From Gymnodinialimonas sp. 202GB13-11 (GTDB lineage: Bacteria > Pseudomonadota > Alphaproteobacteria > Rhodobacterales > Rhodobacteraceae): a stretch of 64,000 nt of DNA. Positions 26,461 to 35,947 of the stretch are shown piece after piece. The DNA lies in the NCBI RefSeq assembly GCF_040932485.1, contig NZ_JBFRBH010000001.1, forward strand, positions 1,736,001 through 1,800,000, read 5' to 3'. Below the pieces are notes generated by a model, which was given only the letters and a program-made list of their open reading frames with translations, was not told the DNA's origin and made no database searches. Numbering within the stretch: the stretch's first letter is position 1; every line of letters starts with the position of its first letter. A program made the position numbers and the translations under genes.

Positions 26461-27093
26461 ATGCCTTCGCTTTTCGTCCGCGCCACAGGCGCGCTTACCA
26501 CTGCATTCACACTCCTCGCCCTGCCCGCATGCGCAACGCTGGCCGATCTCGACCTGCCCGGCTTTGGCCGTAACGCGCCAGAGGTCACGCTCGAAGACGT
26601 CGCCATGCGTTGGGATCACCGACCGGAGGCCGGCGAATGGACCCGCACTGCTTTTACTGCACTCGAAACACATGCGGCCATCCTGCCGACGCTGGTGCCA
26701 AATGACATCGCCGAATGGTGCCCCGCCTACCCAGATGCCACACAGGACGAGCGGCAATTGTTCTGGACCGGCCTCCTCTCCGCCCTCGCCCGGCACGAAA
26801 GCACCTGGAACCCGCAAGCCGTTGGCGGCGGTGGTCGGTGGTTCGGTCTTGTTCAGATCAGCCCCGCCACCGCTCGCCATTATGCCTGCCAGGCCACCAG
26901 CGGATCGGCCCTGCAAAACGGCAGCGCGAACATCTCGTGCGCTTTGCGCATTTGGGCCCAGACCGTGCCGCGTGACGGCGTGGTGGCCGCGGGCCGTGGC
27001 GGGATCGCCGCGGATTGGGGGCCGTTCGTGCAGGCCAACAAGCGCGAAGAAATGCGGGCGTGGATTTCCTCACAACCCTATTGCGCTCAGTAA
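26461..27093 (+). CDS. SLT-like lysozyme-fold lipoprotein
   Basis: 210 residues. A lipobox-type signal (LLALPACATL) suggests an outer-membrane lipoprotein. The segment RHESTWNPQAVGGGGRWFG followed by LVQISPATARHYAC resembles the transglycosylase SLT core, with Glu in HEST as probable catalytic residue. Cysteines around it (EWCPAY, HYACQA, ISCALR, PYCAQ) may form disulphides. The next gene downstream is a paralogue sharing all these blocks. Confidence 0.75.
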   Translation: MPSLFVRATGALTTAFTLLALPACATLADLDLPGFGRNAPEVTLEDVAMRWDHRPEAGEWTRTAFTALETHAAILPTLVPNDIAEWCPAYPDATQDERQLFWTGLLSALARHESTWNPQAVGGGGRWFGLVQISPATARHYACQATSGSALQNGSANISCALRIWAQTVPRDGVVAAGRGGIAADWGPFVQANKREEMRAWISSQPYCAQ

Positions 27094-27174
27094 CGTCACG
27101 GCGCGGCGGGACGTTTTTCTTGCCCATGCGCACCGGGGCAGGCTAAATGACCTGTCTGCTGCCAATCCGGGGGG

Positions 27175-28074
27175 ATGGCCTTTATGGGCGCATTGCGTCT
27201 GATTTGTCTGCTCGGCGGTCTGTCCGCCGTACTGGTTACCACGCCAGGAAAAGGGTTCGCCCAAGCCGATGCGTCGGTTGGGGTCGAAGTCACGTCAGGC
27301 GTGATCGACGATGATGTGGCCCTCGATCGCCCGGAACTGGCCGAAGGCGATCTGACCGTGGCCCCACATATTCTTATAGAAGAGGACGCTGTCAGCGCGC
27401 TGGCCCCGGCCATCAGCCTGCGGCCCGTGGTGCGCGACACCTGGGCCATTCCAAGCGCCCGCTGGGACGACCATCCAAACGGCGCGCGGTGGACAGCGGC
27501 TGTCTTGTCCGCACTGCGCGGTCCCGGCGCCCCCCTATTGGAGGTTGAGCCGCGCGACATTCATGCTTGGTGTCCGGGTTATATTCAGGCCTCCCCCGCA
27601 CAGCGCGCCGCGTTCTGGACCGGCCTGATCTCAACCCTCGCCTGGCATGAAAGCACCCATCGTCCCTCAGCCGTAGGCGGCGGCGGACGCTGGTTTGGCC
27701 TTGTTCAAATCGCCCCCGGCACCGCCCGCTGGCGCGATTGCGATGTGCAATCGGGTCAGGCGCTTCTGGATGGGTCGGCAAACCTACGCTGCGGCATCCG
27801 GATCATGGGGATCACCGTGCCGCGCGATCAGGTCGTGTCTGAGGGGATGCGCGGTGTCGCTGCCGATTGGGGTCCGTTCCATTCGCAGCGCAAGCGCGAG
27901 GATATGCGGCAATGGGTGCGCGGGCAGGATTATTGCCAACTGCCCCCCTCGCCCACTCGCCCTGTAATGCGCCCAGCCAATCTTGGCCAAGCGCCAGAAA
28001 CAGAAATGGCCCCGGTTTCGGGGCCATCTATCGGGCTGGATACCCGGCCTGTTCTGCGACCCGAGGCCGCTTAG
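27175..28074 (+). CDS. SLT-like lysozyme-fold secreted protein, paralogue of the preceding gene
   Basis: 299 residues. The signal peptide is LRLICLLGGLSAVLVTT. An acidic insert of about 70 residues precedes the shared domain: ARWDDHPNGARWTAAVLSAL, WCPGY, WHESTHRPSAVGGGGRWFG and LVQIAPGTARWRDC, with conserved Cys and a matching PRDQVVSEG / PRDGVVAAG block. A Pro-rich tail of about 45 residues is unique. Tandem duplication with divergence is evident. The 3' end overlaps the convergent gene by 4 bases. Probable murein hydrolase. Confidence 0.75.
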   Translation: MAFMGALRLICLLGGLSAVLVTTPGKGFAQADASVGVEVTSGVIDDDVALDRPELAEGDLTVAPHILIEEDAVSALAPAISLRPVVRDTWAIPSARWDDHPNGARWTAAVLSALRGPGAPLLEVEPRDIHAWCPGYIQASPAQRAAFWTGLISTLAWHESTHRPSAVGGGGRWFGLVQIAPGTARWRDCDVQSGQALLDGSANLRCGIRIMGITVPRDQVVSEGMRGVAADWGPFHSQRKREDMRQWVRGQDYCQLPPSPTRPVMRPANLGQAPETEMAPVSGPSIGLDTRPVLRPEAA

Positions 28075-28484
28075 GCCAGGCCTTGCACCTTCACATTGCG
28101 CGCGGTCGCTTCACGGGCGAGTTGCTTGAGGTCAGGCAGGAACTCGGTTGGCAGACGGATCTCCGTGCCATCGGTCAGCATCAACCCAACGAGCGGCGCG
28201 CCGTCACGCTTCTGGATGCGCAGGTAGGAGATCTGGCTGGTGGGGACAACAAAATCATCCTCGATCCCAAGCAGCTGCCAGGTCGATGCCGTAATCCGGA
28301 TGCCGTACTTCGGCAGGCTCATGACCTGCCAAATGCATGCAATCAAAGCCGGAATGGCCATCAGAAGGACGAAGCTGGGGGCAACTTGCCAAAGGAAGGC
28401 GGCTAGGACGCCAAGCCCCACAAAGCTCAAAACGCTAAGGGCGGTGCTACCGGGGCGGACGGAATGTTCAAATGTCTCTGTCAT
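28071..28484 (-). CDS. Small two-TM membrane protein, unknown
   Basis: 137 residues. Two adjacent hydrophobic helices (ALSVLSFVGLGVLAAFLWQV and FVLLMAIPALIACIWQVM) are followed by a cytoplasmic beta-rich domain (YGIRITASTWQLLGIEDDFV, ISYLRIQKRDG), a layout like bacterial PH-domain membrane proteins. No known partner. Convergent with the SLT-like gene. Confidence 0.6.
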   Translation of the reverse strand: MTETFEHSVRPGSTALSVLSFVGLGVLAAFLWQVAPSFVLLMAIPALIACIWQVMSLPKYGIRITASTWQLLGIEDDFVVPTSQISYLRIQKRDGAPLVGLMLTDGTEIRLPTEFLPDLKQLAREATARNVKVQGLA

Positions 28485-28654
28485 GCATTAGACCAAAGAG
28501 CCAAAAAGTGACGACAATTTGGAAAGCGTGGGACAGGCACGCGGCAGTTCAGGTGTTTTTTCGCGACGAGCGGGCTTGGGATTACGGCTTGGTGCGCAGT
28601 GCGACGACCTGCTAGGGTCGCACCAATGGATCACCGAATGGGACCAGACAGGCC

Positions 28655-29419
28655 GTGACACCAGCAGACATACCGCCAGCCGCAACGCAAGTCGCGGCCC
28701 GCGCCCGCATCCCCGCCCTCGACATCGCGCGCACCGGTGCACTGCTTGCGATGGTGATTTTCCACTTCACCTTCGATCTGGAGCTTTTCGGCTATCTCGC
28801 CCCGGGCACAACCACATTGCCCGGGCCATGGCGCGCATTGGCGGTGGCCACGGCAAGCGCATTCCTGTTTCTGGCCGGTATGTCGCTCTGGATGGCCCAC
28901 GGATCAGGCATTCGGTGGCCCGCCTTCTGGTGGCGCTTTGGCAAGGTCGGGGTTGCGGCGCTATTGGTCACAATCGGCACTTACATGGCGTTTCCTGATG
29001 CCTTCGTCTTCTTTGGCATCCTGCATTCCATCGCGCTCTGCTCGCTTCTGGGTCTGGCCGCGTTGCGGCTGCCTGCGCTCTTGATCGTTCCGTTGGCCGC
29101 CGCCGTCTTCTTCGCCCCGGATTTCGCACGCTCTGATGCGTTCAATGCCCCGTGGCTGTGGTGGACCGGCCTGCAAACTCTTCCCCTGCGCACAGTGGAT
29201 TATGAGCCGATCTTCCCATGGTTCTCAGCCTTCTTGCTCGGGATGGCCTTGGCCAAGGCTATGGACAAGGCCGGGCTATGGGCCCGCCTGTCCGATCCAG
29301 CGCCATCCCGTGCCATGCGGCTGTTGAGTTTCCCCGGCCAGCACAGCCTGATCATCTACCTGATCCACCAGCCGATCCTGATTGGCTTGGTCTGGGCTGT
29401 CACACAAGTGATCCGGTAG
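28655..29419 (+). CDS. DUF1624-type membrane acyltransferase-like protein
   Basis: 254 residues with about seven TM helices, of the heparan-alpha-glucosaminide N-acetyltransferase-like group. Key segments are IPALDIARTGALLAMVIFHF near the N-terminus (conserved D and H), LFLAGMSLWMAHGSG and the C-terminal FPGQHSLIIYLIHQPILIGL. It is expected to acetylate a carbohydrate at the membrane; the substrate is unknown. The start is a GTG at 28655 that overlaps the stop of a possible 10-codon frame starting at 28626. Confidence 0.78.
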   Translation: MTPADIPPAATQVAARARIPALDIARTGALLAMVIFHFTFDLELFGYLAPGTTTLPGPWRALAVATASAFLFLAGMSLWMAHGSGIRWPAFWWRFGKVGVAALLVTIGTYMAFPDAFVFFGILHSIALCSLLGLAALRLPALLIVPLAAAVFFAPDFARSDAFNAPWLWWTGLQTLPLRTVDYEPIFPWFSAFLLGMALAKAMDKAGLWARLSDPAPSRAMRLLSFPGQHSLIIYLIHQPILIGLVWAVTQVIR

Positions 29420-29433
29420 CGCGCACGCGGCCT

Positions 29434-31998
29434 TCACGCTCCGCGCATACGGCTCACCATCTCACCCAGATCGCGGCTCAACCCTTCTGCCGCTGCCATC
29501 CGTTCCAACTCTGCCAGCATCAGGGCTTGTCGGTCGGCATCGTAGCGTTTCCAGCTGTCGAACGCTGTCGACATGCGCGCGGTGGTTTGCGGATTGATCG
29601 CATCGAGCTTCAGCAACCAATCGGCGACAAACCGGTAGCCCGCTCCCGATGGGTGATGGAAACCCGCCGGATTGCCCGCCGTCAGCCCCGCAATGACCGA
29701 ACGGAAGCGGTTGGGGTTCTTGTAATCGAACAGGGAATGCTCGGTCAGCCGCGCTGCGGTGTCCACCGCCGCATTCGGGTCGGCCAACGCCATTTGAGAC
29801 ATGAACCATTTGTCCATCACCAGCCGGTCGTCTTTCCATTGCGCTTCGAACCTGGCCGCGATGTCAGGATCGCCCGCTTCCACCAAGCGCCCAAAGGCCG
29901 CCATCTGATCGGTCATGTTCGTGGCGGCCTCATACTGCGCCAGCGCGCGCACAGGCCCTTCTACGGCCGTTAGGTATCCGAGGCAGGTGTTGCGTAAACT
30001 GCGTTGCGCCGCGGGCCCAGCGGCAGGGCTGTAGGGGCCGGCAGTCGCATTCGCCTCATACTGACGGATCAGTTCATCCGTCATGGCCTCTGCAATCGCG
30101 CGCTGCATCTCCTTGCGTTTGGCATGGATCAACGAAGGGTCCGGCACCATACCGGCATCCACACAGGCCTGTGCCAGATCATCCCCGGACGGCAGTGCAA
30201 ACATCAGCGCCCGGAACGCCGGATCAACCGACGTATCGCGCAACACGATTTCAAGCGAGGTGAGCAGACCAGTCGCCACAAAGCCCTGCCCCCGGATCAT
30301 GTTCAACAGATCCTCCCGCACCACGCTGCGCCCGGCTTCCCACCGGTTGAACGGGTCCGTGTCATCCCGCATCAAGGCCAGCCGTTGGCCAAACGTCGTC
30401 GGCGCATCAAGGATTACCGGGGCCGAAAAGCCCCGCAACAGCGACGGCGTGACATCGCCCGAACCAACCACGTCCAGCGGCCAACTCAGACGCATCTCAG
30501 GTCCATCAAGCACAGCCAAGGTCTCCCCCACGACCTCCTTGCCGCTGTTGTAAAGCGCGAGGCGCACGGGAATGACGGCAGGCTCTTTCATCGGCTGGTT
30601 GGGCGTTGGCGGCACCTCCTGGCTCAGGTGCAGGGCGAATTCGTCCCCTTCTGCGCCCCAGCGCGCGGTCACTTTCGGCGTTCCTGCCTGACTGTACCAG
30701 CGCTTGAACTGCGACAGGTCCGTCGCCGTGACCTCTTCGAAACAGGCCAGCCAATCCTCAATCGTGCAGGCCTGCCCATCATGTCGGTCGAAGTAGAGCG
30801 TGCAGCCCGCCTGATAGGCATCGTCCTCAATCAGCGTGCGCAGCATCCCGATGACTTCGGCCCCCTTCTCATAAACCGTCGCCGTGTAGAAATTGTTGAT
30901 CTCCACATAGCTTTCGGGCCGCACATTATGCGCCAACGGCCCCGCATCTTCGCGGAACTGACGGGCGCGCAGCGTCAGCACGTCCTGAATGCGCTGCACC
31001 GGCGCGCTGCGCATGTCAGCGCTGAACTGCTGGTCGCGGAACACCGTCAGCCCTTCCTTCAGGCACAACTGGAACCAGTCCCGGCAAGTGATGCGGTTGC
31101 CCGTCCAGTTGTGGAAATACTCATGGGCGATGATCGCCTCGATACTGGCGAAATCGGCGTCCGTCGCGGTCTCAGGGCTGGCCAGAACATACTTGGAGTT
31201 GAAGATATTCAGCCCCTTATTCTCCATCGCGCCCATGTTGAAATCATCCACGGCCACGATGTTGAACACGTCCAGATCGTATTCGCGGCCATAGACCTCC
31301 TCATCCCAGCGCATCGACCGGATCAGGGCATCCATGGCATAGGCGCACTTATCCTCGTCCCCGGGACGGACCCAGATGTTGAGGTCAACAGACGCGCCGC
31401 TGGCGGTGGTGAAGGTATCGGAATGGGCCACCAACTCCCCCGCGACCAGCGCGAACAGGTAGGCCGGTTTGGGGTGCGGGTCGTGCCATTCGGCAAAGCC
31501 CTCGCCTGCGCCCGCCGGATTGCCGTTCGACAACAGCACGGGCAGGTCGGACTCGATGCGCACCTTGAAGGGCGCCATCACGTCAGGCCGATCCGGATAG
31601 TAGGTGATCTTGCGAAAGCCCTCGGCCTCACACTGGGTGCAATACATGCCGTTCGACATGTAAAGCCCTTCCAGTGCGGTATTGGCGGCTGGATTGACCT
31701 CCACCACCGCTTCCCACGTAAAGGCACTTTCGGGGACAGGCACGTTGATCCCGCCCTCAGTGGGGACAACGACCACATCCTGCCCGTCGATCTTGGTGGA
31801 GATCGGCGTCAAATCCTCCCCATGCAGGAACATCTGTGCAGGCGCGCCGGGTTTCGGCACGAAGCGTATGCGCGACGTGACCCGCGTGGCGTCCGGAGAG
31901 AGCGCAAAGCTGAGCGATACGGCCTCAACCTCCCACGGGAACGGCGTGTAATCCTCCAAGCGGATCGGCTGCGGGGCGGCGGGGGCTGCATCTTTCAT
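29434..31998 (-). CDS. pepN: Aminopeptidase N (M1 metallopeptidase)
   Basis: 854 residues, the usual length. It shows the exopeptidase motif GAMENKGLNIF (about residue 260) and the zinc site HEYFHNWTGNR (H-E-x2-H, about 295) with the downstream Glu in LKEGLTVFRDQ. No signal peptide, so cytoplasmic. The ATG at 31998 has AAGGAG about 9 bases upstream; longer in-frame extension into the photolyase region is spurious. Divergent from the photolyase gene. Confidence 0.96.
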   Translation of the reverse strand: MKDAAPAAPQPIRLEDYTPFPWEVEAVSLSFALSPDATRVTSRIRFVPKPGAPAQMFLHGEDLTPISTKIDGQDVVVVPTEGGINVPVPESAFTWEAVVEVNPAANTALEGLYMSNGMYCTQCEAEGFRKITYYPDRPDVMAPFKVRIESDLPVLLSNGNPAGAGEGFAEWHDPHPKPAYLFALVAGELVAHSDTFTTASGASVDLNIWVRPGDEDKCAYAMDALIRSMRWDEEVYGREYDLDVFNIVAVDDFNMGAMENKGLNIFNSKYVLASPETATDADFASIEAIIAHEYFHNWTGNRITCRDWFQLCLKEGLTVFRDQQFSADMRSAPVQRIQDVLTLRARQFREDAGPLAHNVRPESYVEINNFYTATVYEKGAEVIGMLRTLIEDDAYQAGCTLYFDRHDGQACTIEDWLACFEEVTATDLSQFKRWYSQAGTPKVTARWGAEGDEFALHLSQEVPPTPNQPMKEPAVIPVRLALYNSGKEVVGETLAVLDGPEMRLSWPLDVVGSGDVTPSLLRGFSAPVILDAPTTFGQRLALMRDDTDPFNRWEAGRSVVREDLLNMIRGQGFVATGLLTSLEIVLRDTSVDPAFRALMFALPSGDDLAQACVDAGMVPDPSLIHAKRKEMQRAIAEAMTDELIRQYEANATAGPYSPAAGPAAQRSLRNTCLGYLTAVEGPVRALAQYEAATNMTDQMAAFGRLVEAGDPDIAARFEAQWKDDRLVMDKWFMSQMALADPNAAVDTAARLTEHSLFDYKNPNRFRSVIAGLTAGNPAGFHHPSGAGYRFVADWLLKLDAINPQTTARMSTAFDSWKRYDADRQALMLAELERMAAAEGLSRDLGEMVSRMRGA

Positions 31999-32049
31999 CA
32001 AGTGGGCTCCTTGGCTTTCCCCACTAGCTAGAGCGCGACCAGAGGGCGC

Positions 32050-32070
32050 GCAAGCAACCGCATTGCTTGC
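32050..32070. promoter_or_regulatory. Inverted repeat between pepN and the photolyase gene
   Basis: GCAAGCAA (32050-32057) and TTGCTTGC (32063-32070), a perfect 8-bp inverted repeat with a 5-base spacer, centrally placed in the 102-base divergent region. Its size and position fit an operator for either gene; no regulator is identified. Confidence 0.4.
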
Positions 32071-32100
32071 AGTTGCAAACGGCCATGCTATCTCTGCCCC

Positions 32101-33636
32101 ATGGCAAATGTTCTTGTTTGGTTCAAACGCGATCTGCGGGTGCAGGACAACCCGGCGCTGGCCCTGGCCGCCGCGCGGGACGGCTCCGTTTTGCCGCTTT
32201 ACATTGCCGAGCCGGAGGCATGGGCGCAGCCTGATGCCTCCGCCCGCCAATGGCGTTTCATCGCGGAAAGCCTTGAGGGGTTGCGCAAAGATCTGGCCGC
32301 TATCGGCGCACCGCTGATCGTCCGAACAGGTGACGCTGTTGAGACCCTCGCCGCCCTTTGCGCCAAACATAGCATCGCCGAAATCATCAGCCATGAGGAA
32401 ACCGGCAATCTCTGGTCCTATGCGCGTGACCGCAAGGTTGCGGATTGGGCGCGTGGTGCAGGCATCCGTTGGACAGAAGTGCCGCAAATGGGCGTGCACC
32501 GTCGCCTGCCCTCCCGCGACGGGTGGGCTAAGACGCGCGAGCAAGCAATGCGCCTGCCCCAGATCGAAATGCCATCCACATTGCGCGCATTGCCGGAGGA
32601 GCACGGTGCGATCCCCGATGCGCGCGATCTTGGCCTGCCTTTCGATCCCTGCCCGGGACGCCAGAAAGGCGGGCGAGCCATGGCACTGTCGACCCTCGGC
32701 TCGTTCCTGACTGAACGGGGGCAAGACTATAGACGCGCCATGTCGTCTCCGCTGGACGGCGCAACCGCCTGCTCGCGCCTCTCGCCCCATCTCGCCTTCG
32801 GCACCCTATCATCGCGTGAGGCCGTACACGCCAACGCAGCCCGCCGCGTGGAGTTGAAAGGCACGCGCTCAGGCTGGCTCGGCTCGCTCAAGAGTTTCGA
32901 GGCCCGCCTCGCTTGGCGCGACCATTTCATGCAGAAATTGGAGGATCAGCCCAGCATAGAGACCCGCTGCCTGCACACTGCTTACGAGGGCCTGCGCCCG
33001 CTTGAGGCAGACGCGACACGCCTGCACGCATGGGAACAAGGCGAAACCGGCATTCCGTTCGTCGACGCCTGCATGCGCTCCCTAAATGCAACCGGCTGGC
33101 TGAACTTCCGGATGCGCGCAATGCTTGTGGCCGTGGCCTCCTACCACCTCTGGCTGGACTGGCGCGCCACCGGCCCGCATCTGGCCCGACAGTTCACCGA
33201 TTATGAGCCCGGCATCCACTGGCCCCAGGTGCAGATGCAGTCAGGCACCACCGGCATGAACACGATCCGCATCTACAACCCCGTCAAACAGGGCATCGAT
33301 CAGGACCCAACCGGTGCCTTCACGCGAGCTTGGTGCCCCGAGCTGCGCGATGTCCCTGACGCGCACTTGCAATCGCCTTGGGCATGGGAGGGCGCGGGCC
33401 AACTTCTGGGCAAACGCTACCCCGCCCCGATCGTTGACGTCAAAGAGGCTGCAAAAGCCGCACGAGACCGGGTCTGGGCCGTGCGTCGCGGCGATGCGTT
33501 CCGTGTGCAGGCCGCGAAAATCGTTGAAAAACATGCCTCGCGCAAAGACAGCGGCGCGGGGCGGCATTTCGTCAATGACCGCGCGCCAAAGCGAAAGAAG
33601 GCCAAACCAGACAACCAGCTTTCGCTCGGCCTGTAA
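32101..33636 (+). CDS. Cryptochrome/photolyase family flavoprotein
   Basis: 511 residues. The N-terminal Rossmann domain starts VLVWFKRDLRVQDNPALALA; the C-terminal FAD domain has SFEARLAWRDHFMQKLE, GIPFVDACMRSLNATGW and RIYNPVKQGIDQDP. It differs from standard class I CPD photolyases: the usual N-G-G-W-Q-W block is replaced by PGIHWPQVQMQSGTTGMN. Relatives with this signature often occur with DUF2256 proteins, and one is encoded at 60519-60686. Light-dependent DNA repair is the likely role, but the exact lesion or a signalling role is open. A basic C-terminal tail follows. Confidence 0.88.
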   Translation: MANVLVWFKRDLRVQDNPALALAAARDGSVLPLYIAEPEAWAQPDASARQWRFIAESLEGLRKDLAAIGAPLIVRTGDAVETLAALCAKHSIAEIISHEETGNLWSYARDRKVADWARGAGIRWTEVPQMGVHRRLPSRDGWAKTREQAMRLPQIEMPSTLRALPEEHGAIPDARDLGLPFDPCPGRQKGGRAMALSTLGSFLTERGQDYRRAMSSPLDGATACSRLSPHLAFGTLSSREAVHANAARRVELKGTRSGWLGSLKSFEARLAWRDHFMQKLEDQPSIETRCLHTAYEGLRPLEADATRLHAWEQGETGIPFVDACMRSLNATGWLNFRMRAMLVAVASYHLWLDWRATGPHLARQFTDYEPGIHWPQVQMQSGTTGMNTIRIYNPVKQGIDQDPTGAFTRAWCPELRDVPDAHLQSPWAWEGAGQLLGKRYPAPIVDVKEAAKAARDRVWAVRRGDAFRVQAAKIVEKHASRKDSGAGRHFVNDRAPKRKKAKPDNQLSLGL

Positions 33637-33639
33637 TCG

Positions 33640-33672
33640 CCCCTCCTCCGGCCTGTCGGCCGTCCTCGCAGC
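33640..33672 (+). repeat. Dispersed intergenic repeat, copy B
   Basis: CCCCTCCTCCGGCCTGTCGG followed by CCGTCCTCGCAGC, four bases after the photolyase stop. It differs from copy A by a one-base insertion and few substitutions. Confidence 0.7.
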
Positions 33673-33720
33673 GCCCATGTTCGAAACACTTTGTTCCGCT
33701 TCGGTAGGGAAAACAGGTGT

Positions 33721-33748
33721 TTGACGGCCCTTCCAATGCGCGTAGCAT
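33721..33748 (+). promoter_or_regulatory. Possible sigma-70 promoter of the TerB-like gene
   Basis: TTGACG at 33721-33726, a 16-base spacer and TAGCAT at 33743-33748, about 35 bases before the ATG at 33783. Confidence 0.4.
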
Positions 33749-33782
33749 CAGGCCCAAAGACACGAACCTGACGGAGCCCTCC

Positions 33783-34307
33783 ATGCATATCCTCATCGGC
33801 CTTGCCACGCTTGTCGGCGGCATTCTGTTCTGGGTCTGGCGCGCGCGGATGGCGGCGAATGCAGCGTCCGAGCTTGCTGATATCGCGGGCACCATGGCCG
33901 GTGCTGTGCGACGCTTCGGCTTTCGCCGCCGCCACGACATGCACCCAGTCGATTGCATCGACGACAACACGCTGGCCGCAGGCGCACTGACGGTGGCGTT
34001 CCTTGACCTCGGCACCTCTCAAACGGATGAGCTGCGCAACAAGCATCTCGTCGCCCTGCAATCCCATTTCGCCATCGAAAAGGCGGAGGCCGAGGAAATT
34101 CTCGTCATGGGCCATTGGATGGTCAATGAATGCAACGGCCCAGCCCCGGCGGTGACGCGACTTGGCAAGCGGTTGATGAAGTTGACCGGGTCTCATGGCC
34201 TCGACGCGCCGCTCAATGTGATCAACGATGTCGCCTCTGCCAACGGCGGGCTGACCGACAGCCAGCGAGACGCCCTGCACGATTTGCAGCGCATCTTCCG
34301 CCGCTGA
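33783..34307 (+). CDS. Membrane-anchored TerB-like protein
   Basis: 174 residues. One N-terminal hydrophobic helix (MHILIGLATLVGGILFWVW), then a helical domain with the TerB-like pattern: AGALTVAFLDLGTSQTDELR, LVALQSHFAIEKAEAEEILV and VNECNGPAPAVTRLGKRLMK. The ATG at 33783 has CGGAG upstream; an earlier in-frame ATG at 33717 lies upstream of the probable promoter. TerB domains occur with TelA/XpaC stress genes, which lie 15 kb further on. Role unproven. Confidence 0.6.
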   Translation: MHILIGLATLVGGILFWVWRARMAANAASELADIAGTMAGAVRRFGFRRRHDMHPVDCIDDNTLAAGALTVAFLDLGTSQTDELRNKHLVALQSHFAIEKAEAEEILVMGHWMVNECNGPAPAVTRLGKRLMKLTGSHGLDAPLNVINDVASANGGLTDSQRDALHDLQRIFRR

Positions 34308-34398
34308 ACAAAGCACTCGCGGCCTACACGGCCAGTAGACGCTTGCCCGCCCCCGCGCCCTGCCCTAAACCCGGCCTCGCGTAAATGCGGAGGCCAAA

Positions 34399-35910
34399 AT
34401 GCTCGACCTGACCTATGAGACCCCGAAACCCAAAGTGATCGCCGGTGCCAAGCACGATTGGGAACTGGTCATCGGGATGGAGGTTCATGCCCAGGTCGCT
34501 ACCAACGCAAAACTTTTCTCCGGCGCCTCGACGCAATTCGGGGCCGAGCCGAACTCCAACGTCGCCTTTGTGGATGCGGGCATGCCCGGCATGTTGCCCG
34601 TCATCAACGAGGCCTGCGTCGCCCAGGCCGTCCGCACCGGCCTTGGCCTTAAGGCCGAGATCCACCTGAACTCCGCCTTCGACCGCAAGAACTACTTCTA
34701 TCCCGACCTGCCGCAGGGCTACCAGATCAGCCAGCTCTACCACCCCATCGTGGGCGAAGGCGAAGTGTTGGTGGAACTGGGCGACGGCACCGCGCGCACG
34801 GTCCGCATCGAACGTATCCACCTCGAACAGGACGCGGGCAAATCGATCCACGACATGGACCCCGCGCTGTCGTTCGTCGACCTCAACCGCACCGGCGTCG
34901 CGCTGATGGAGATCGTCTCCCGCCCCGATATCCGCGGCCCGGAAGAGGCCGCCGCCTACCTCCTGAAGCTCCGCCAGATCATGCTCTATCTGGGCACCTG
35001 CGACGGCAACATGCAAAACGGCAACCTGCGCGCGGACGTGAACGTCTCGGTCTGCCTGCCCGGCGCCTATGAACGCTATCAGGAAACGCAGGATTTCTCC
35101 CATCTCGGCACACGGTGTGAGATCAAGAACATGAACTCCACCCGCTTCATCCAACAGGCCATCGAAGTCGAAGCCAAGCGCCAGATCGCCATCCTCGAAG
35201 CGGGCGGCAGCATCGATCAGGAAACCCGCCTCTACGATGTCGAAAAGGGCGAAACGCGGTCAATGCGCTCCAAGGAAGAAGCGCATGATTACCGCTACTT
35301 CCCCGATCCCGACCTCCTGCCGCTGGAAATCGAGCAGGCCTGGGTCGACGACATCGCCGCCCACCTGCCCGAACTGCCGGACGCCAAGAAAGCCCGCTTC
35401 ATGGGTGACTTTGGCCTCGCCGATTACGACGCCTCCGTCCTGACCGCCGATCTCGACGCCGCTGCCTATTTCGAAGCCGTCGCTGGGAAGACCAACGGAA
35501 AACTCGCCGCCAACTGGGTCATCAACGAACTCTTCGGTCGCCTCAAGAAAGACGACCGCGAGATTGAGGACAGCCCCGTCACCCCCGACCAACTCTCGTC
35601 CCTCATCGCGCTGATCGAAGCCGACACCATCTCCGGTAAAATCGCCAAAGACGTGTTCGAGATCAGCTACACGTCAGGCCGCGACCCGGAGGAGATCGTC
35701 GAAACCGAGGGCCTGAAACAGGTCACCGACACCGGCGCCATCGAGGCCGCCGTGGATGAGATCATCGCCGCCAATCCCGACCAGGTCGCCAAGGCGAAAG
35801 AGAACCCCAAGCTCGCAGGCTGGTTCGTGGGTCAGGTGATGAAAGCCACCGGCGGCAAGGCGAACCCGAAGGCCGTCAACCAGATCGTGGCGAAAAAGCT
35901 GAACGGCTGA
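34399..35910 (+). CDS. gatB: Asp-tRNA(Asn)/Glu-tRNA(Gln) amidotransferase subunit B
   Basis: 503 residues; part of GatCAB, which amidates mischarged Glu-tRNA(Gln) or Asp-tRNA(Asn). The N-terminal cradle has [39 protein letters not shown] and the kinase-like site region [20 protein letters not shown]. The C-terminal YqeY-like tail binds tRNA. GGAGG lies before the ATG. Subunits A and C are not in the window. Confidence 0.97.
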   Translation: MLDLTYETPKPKVIAGAKHDWELVIGMEVHAQVATNAKLFSGASTQFGAEPNSNVAFVDAGMPGMLPVINEACVAQAVRTGLGLKAEIHLNSAFDRKNYFYPDLPQGYQISQLYHPIVGEGEVLVELGDGTARTVRIERIHLEQDAGKSIHDMDPALSFVDLNRTGVALMEIVSRPDIRGPEEAAAYLLKLRQIMLYLGTCDGNMQNGNLRADVNVSVCLPGAYERYQETQDFSHLGTRCEIKNMNSTRFIQQAIEVEAKRQIAILEAGGSIDQETRLYDVEKGETRSMRSKEEAHDYRYFPDPDLLPLEIEQAWVDDIAAHLPELPDAKKARFMGDFGLADYDASVLTADLDAAAYFEAVAGKTNGKLAANWVINELFGRLKKDDREIEDSPVTPDQLSSLIALIEADTISGKIAKDVFEISYTSGRDPEEIVETEGLKQVTDTGAIEAAVDEIIAANPDQVAKAKENPKLAGWFVGQVMKATGGKANPKAVNQIVAKKLNG

Positions 35911-35929
35911 CGAACTACCGAGATTGTAG

Positions 35930-35947
35930 GGCGGGACATGTCCCGCC
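35930..35947. terminator. 18-base perfect palindrome after gatB
   Basis: GGCGGGACATGTCCCGCC, 20 bases after the gatB stop. It can fold into a strong stem and is preceded by TGTA, but has no T-run. It may terminate transcription or be a REP-like repeat. The rest of the 294-base gap (35948-36204) holds no recognised gene. Confidence 0.5.

Noticed and set aside
30004-32031. 675-codon plus-strand open frame opposite pepN
   Set aside because: Antisense shadow in GC-rich DNA; pepN has all catalytic motifs in the other strand.
31999-32790. Minus-strand extension of the pepN frame by some 260 codons upstream
   Set aside because: It runs antisense through the photolyase start; the ATG at 31998 has a good ribosome-binding site and gives the normal PepN length.
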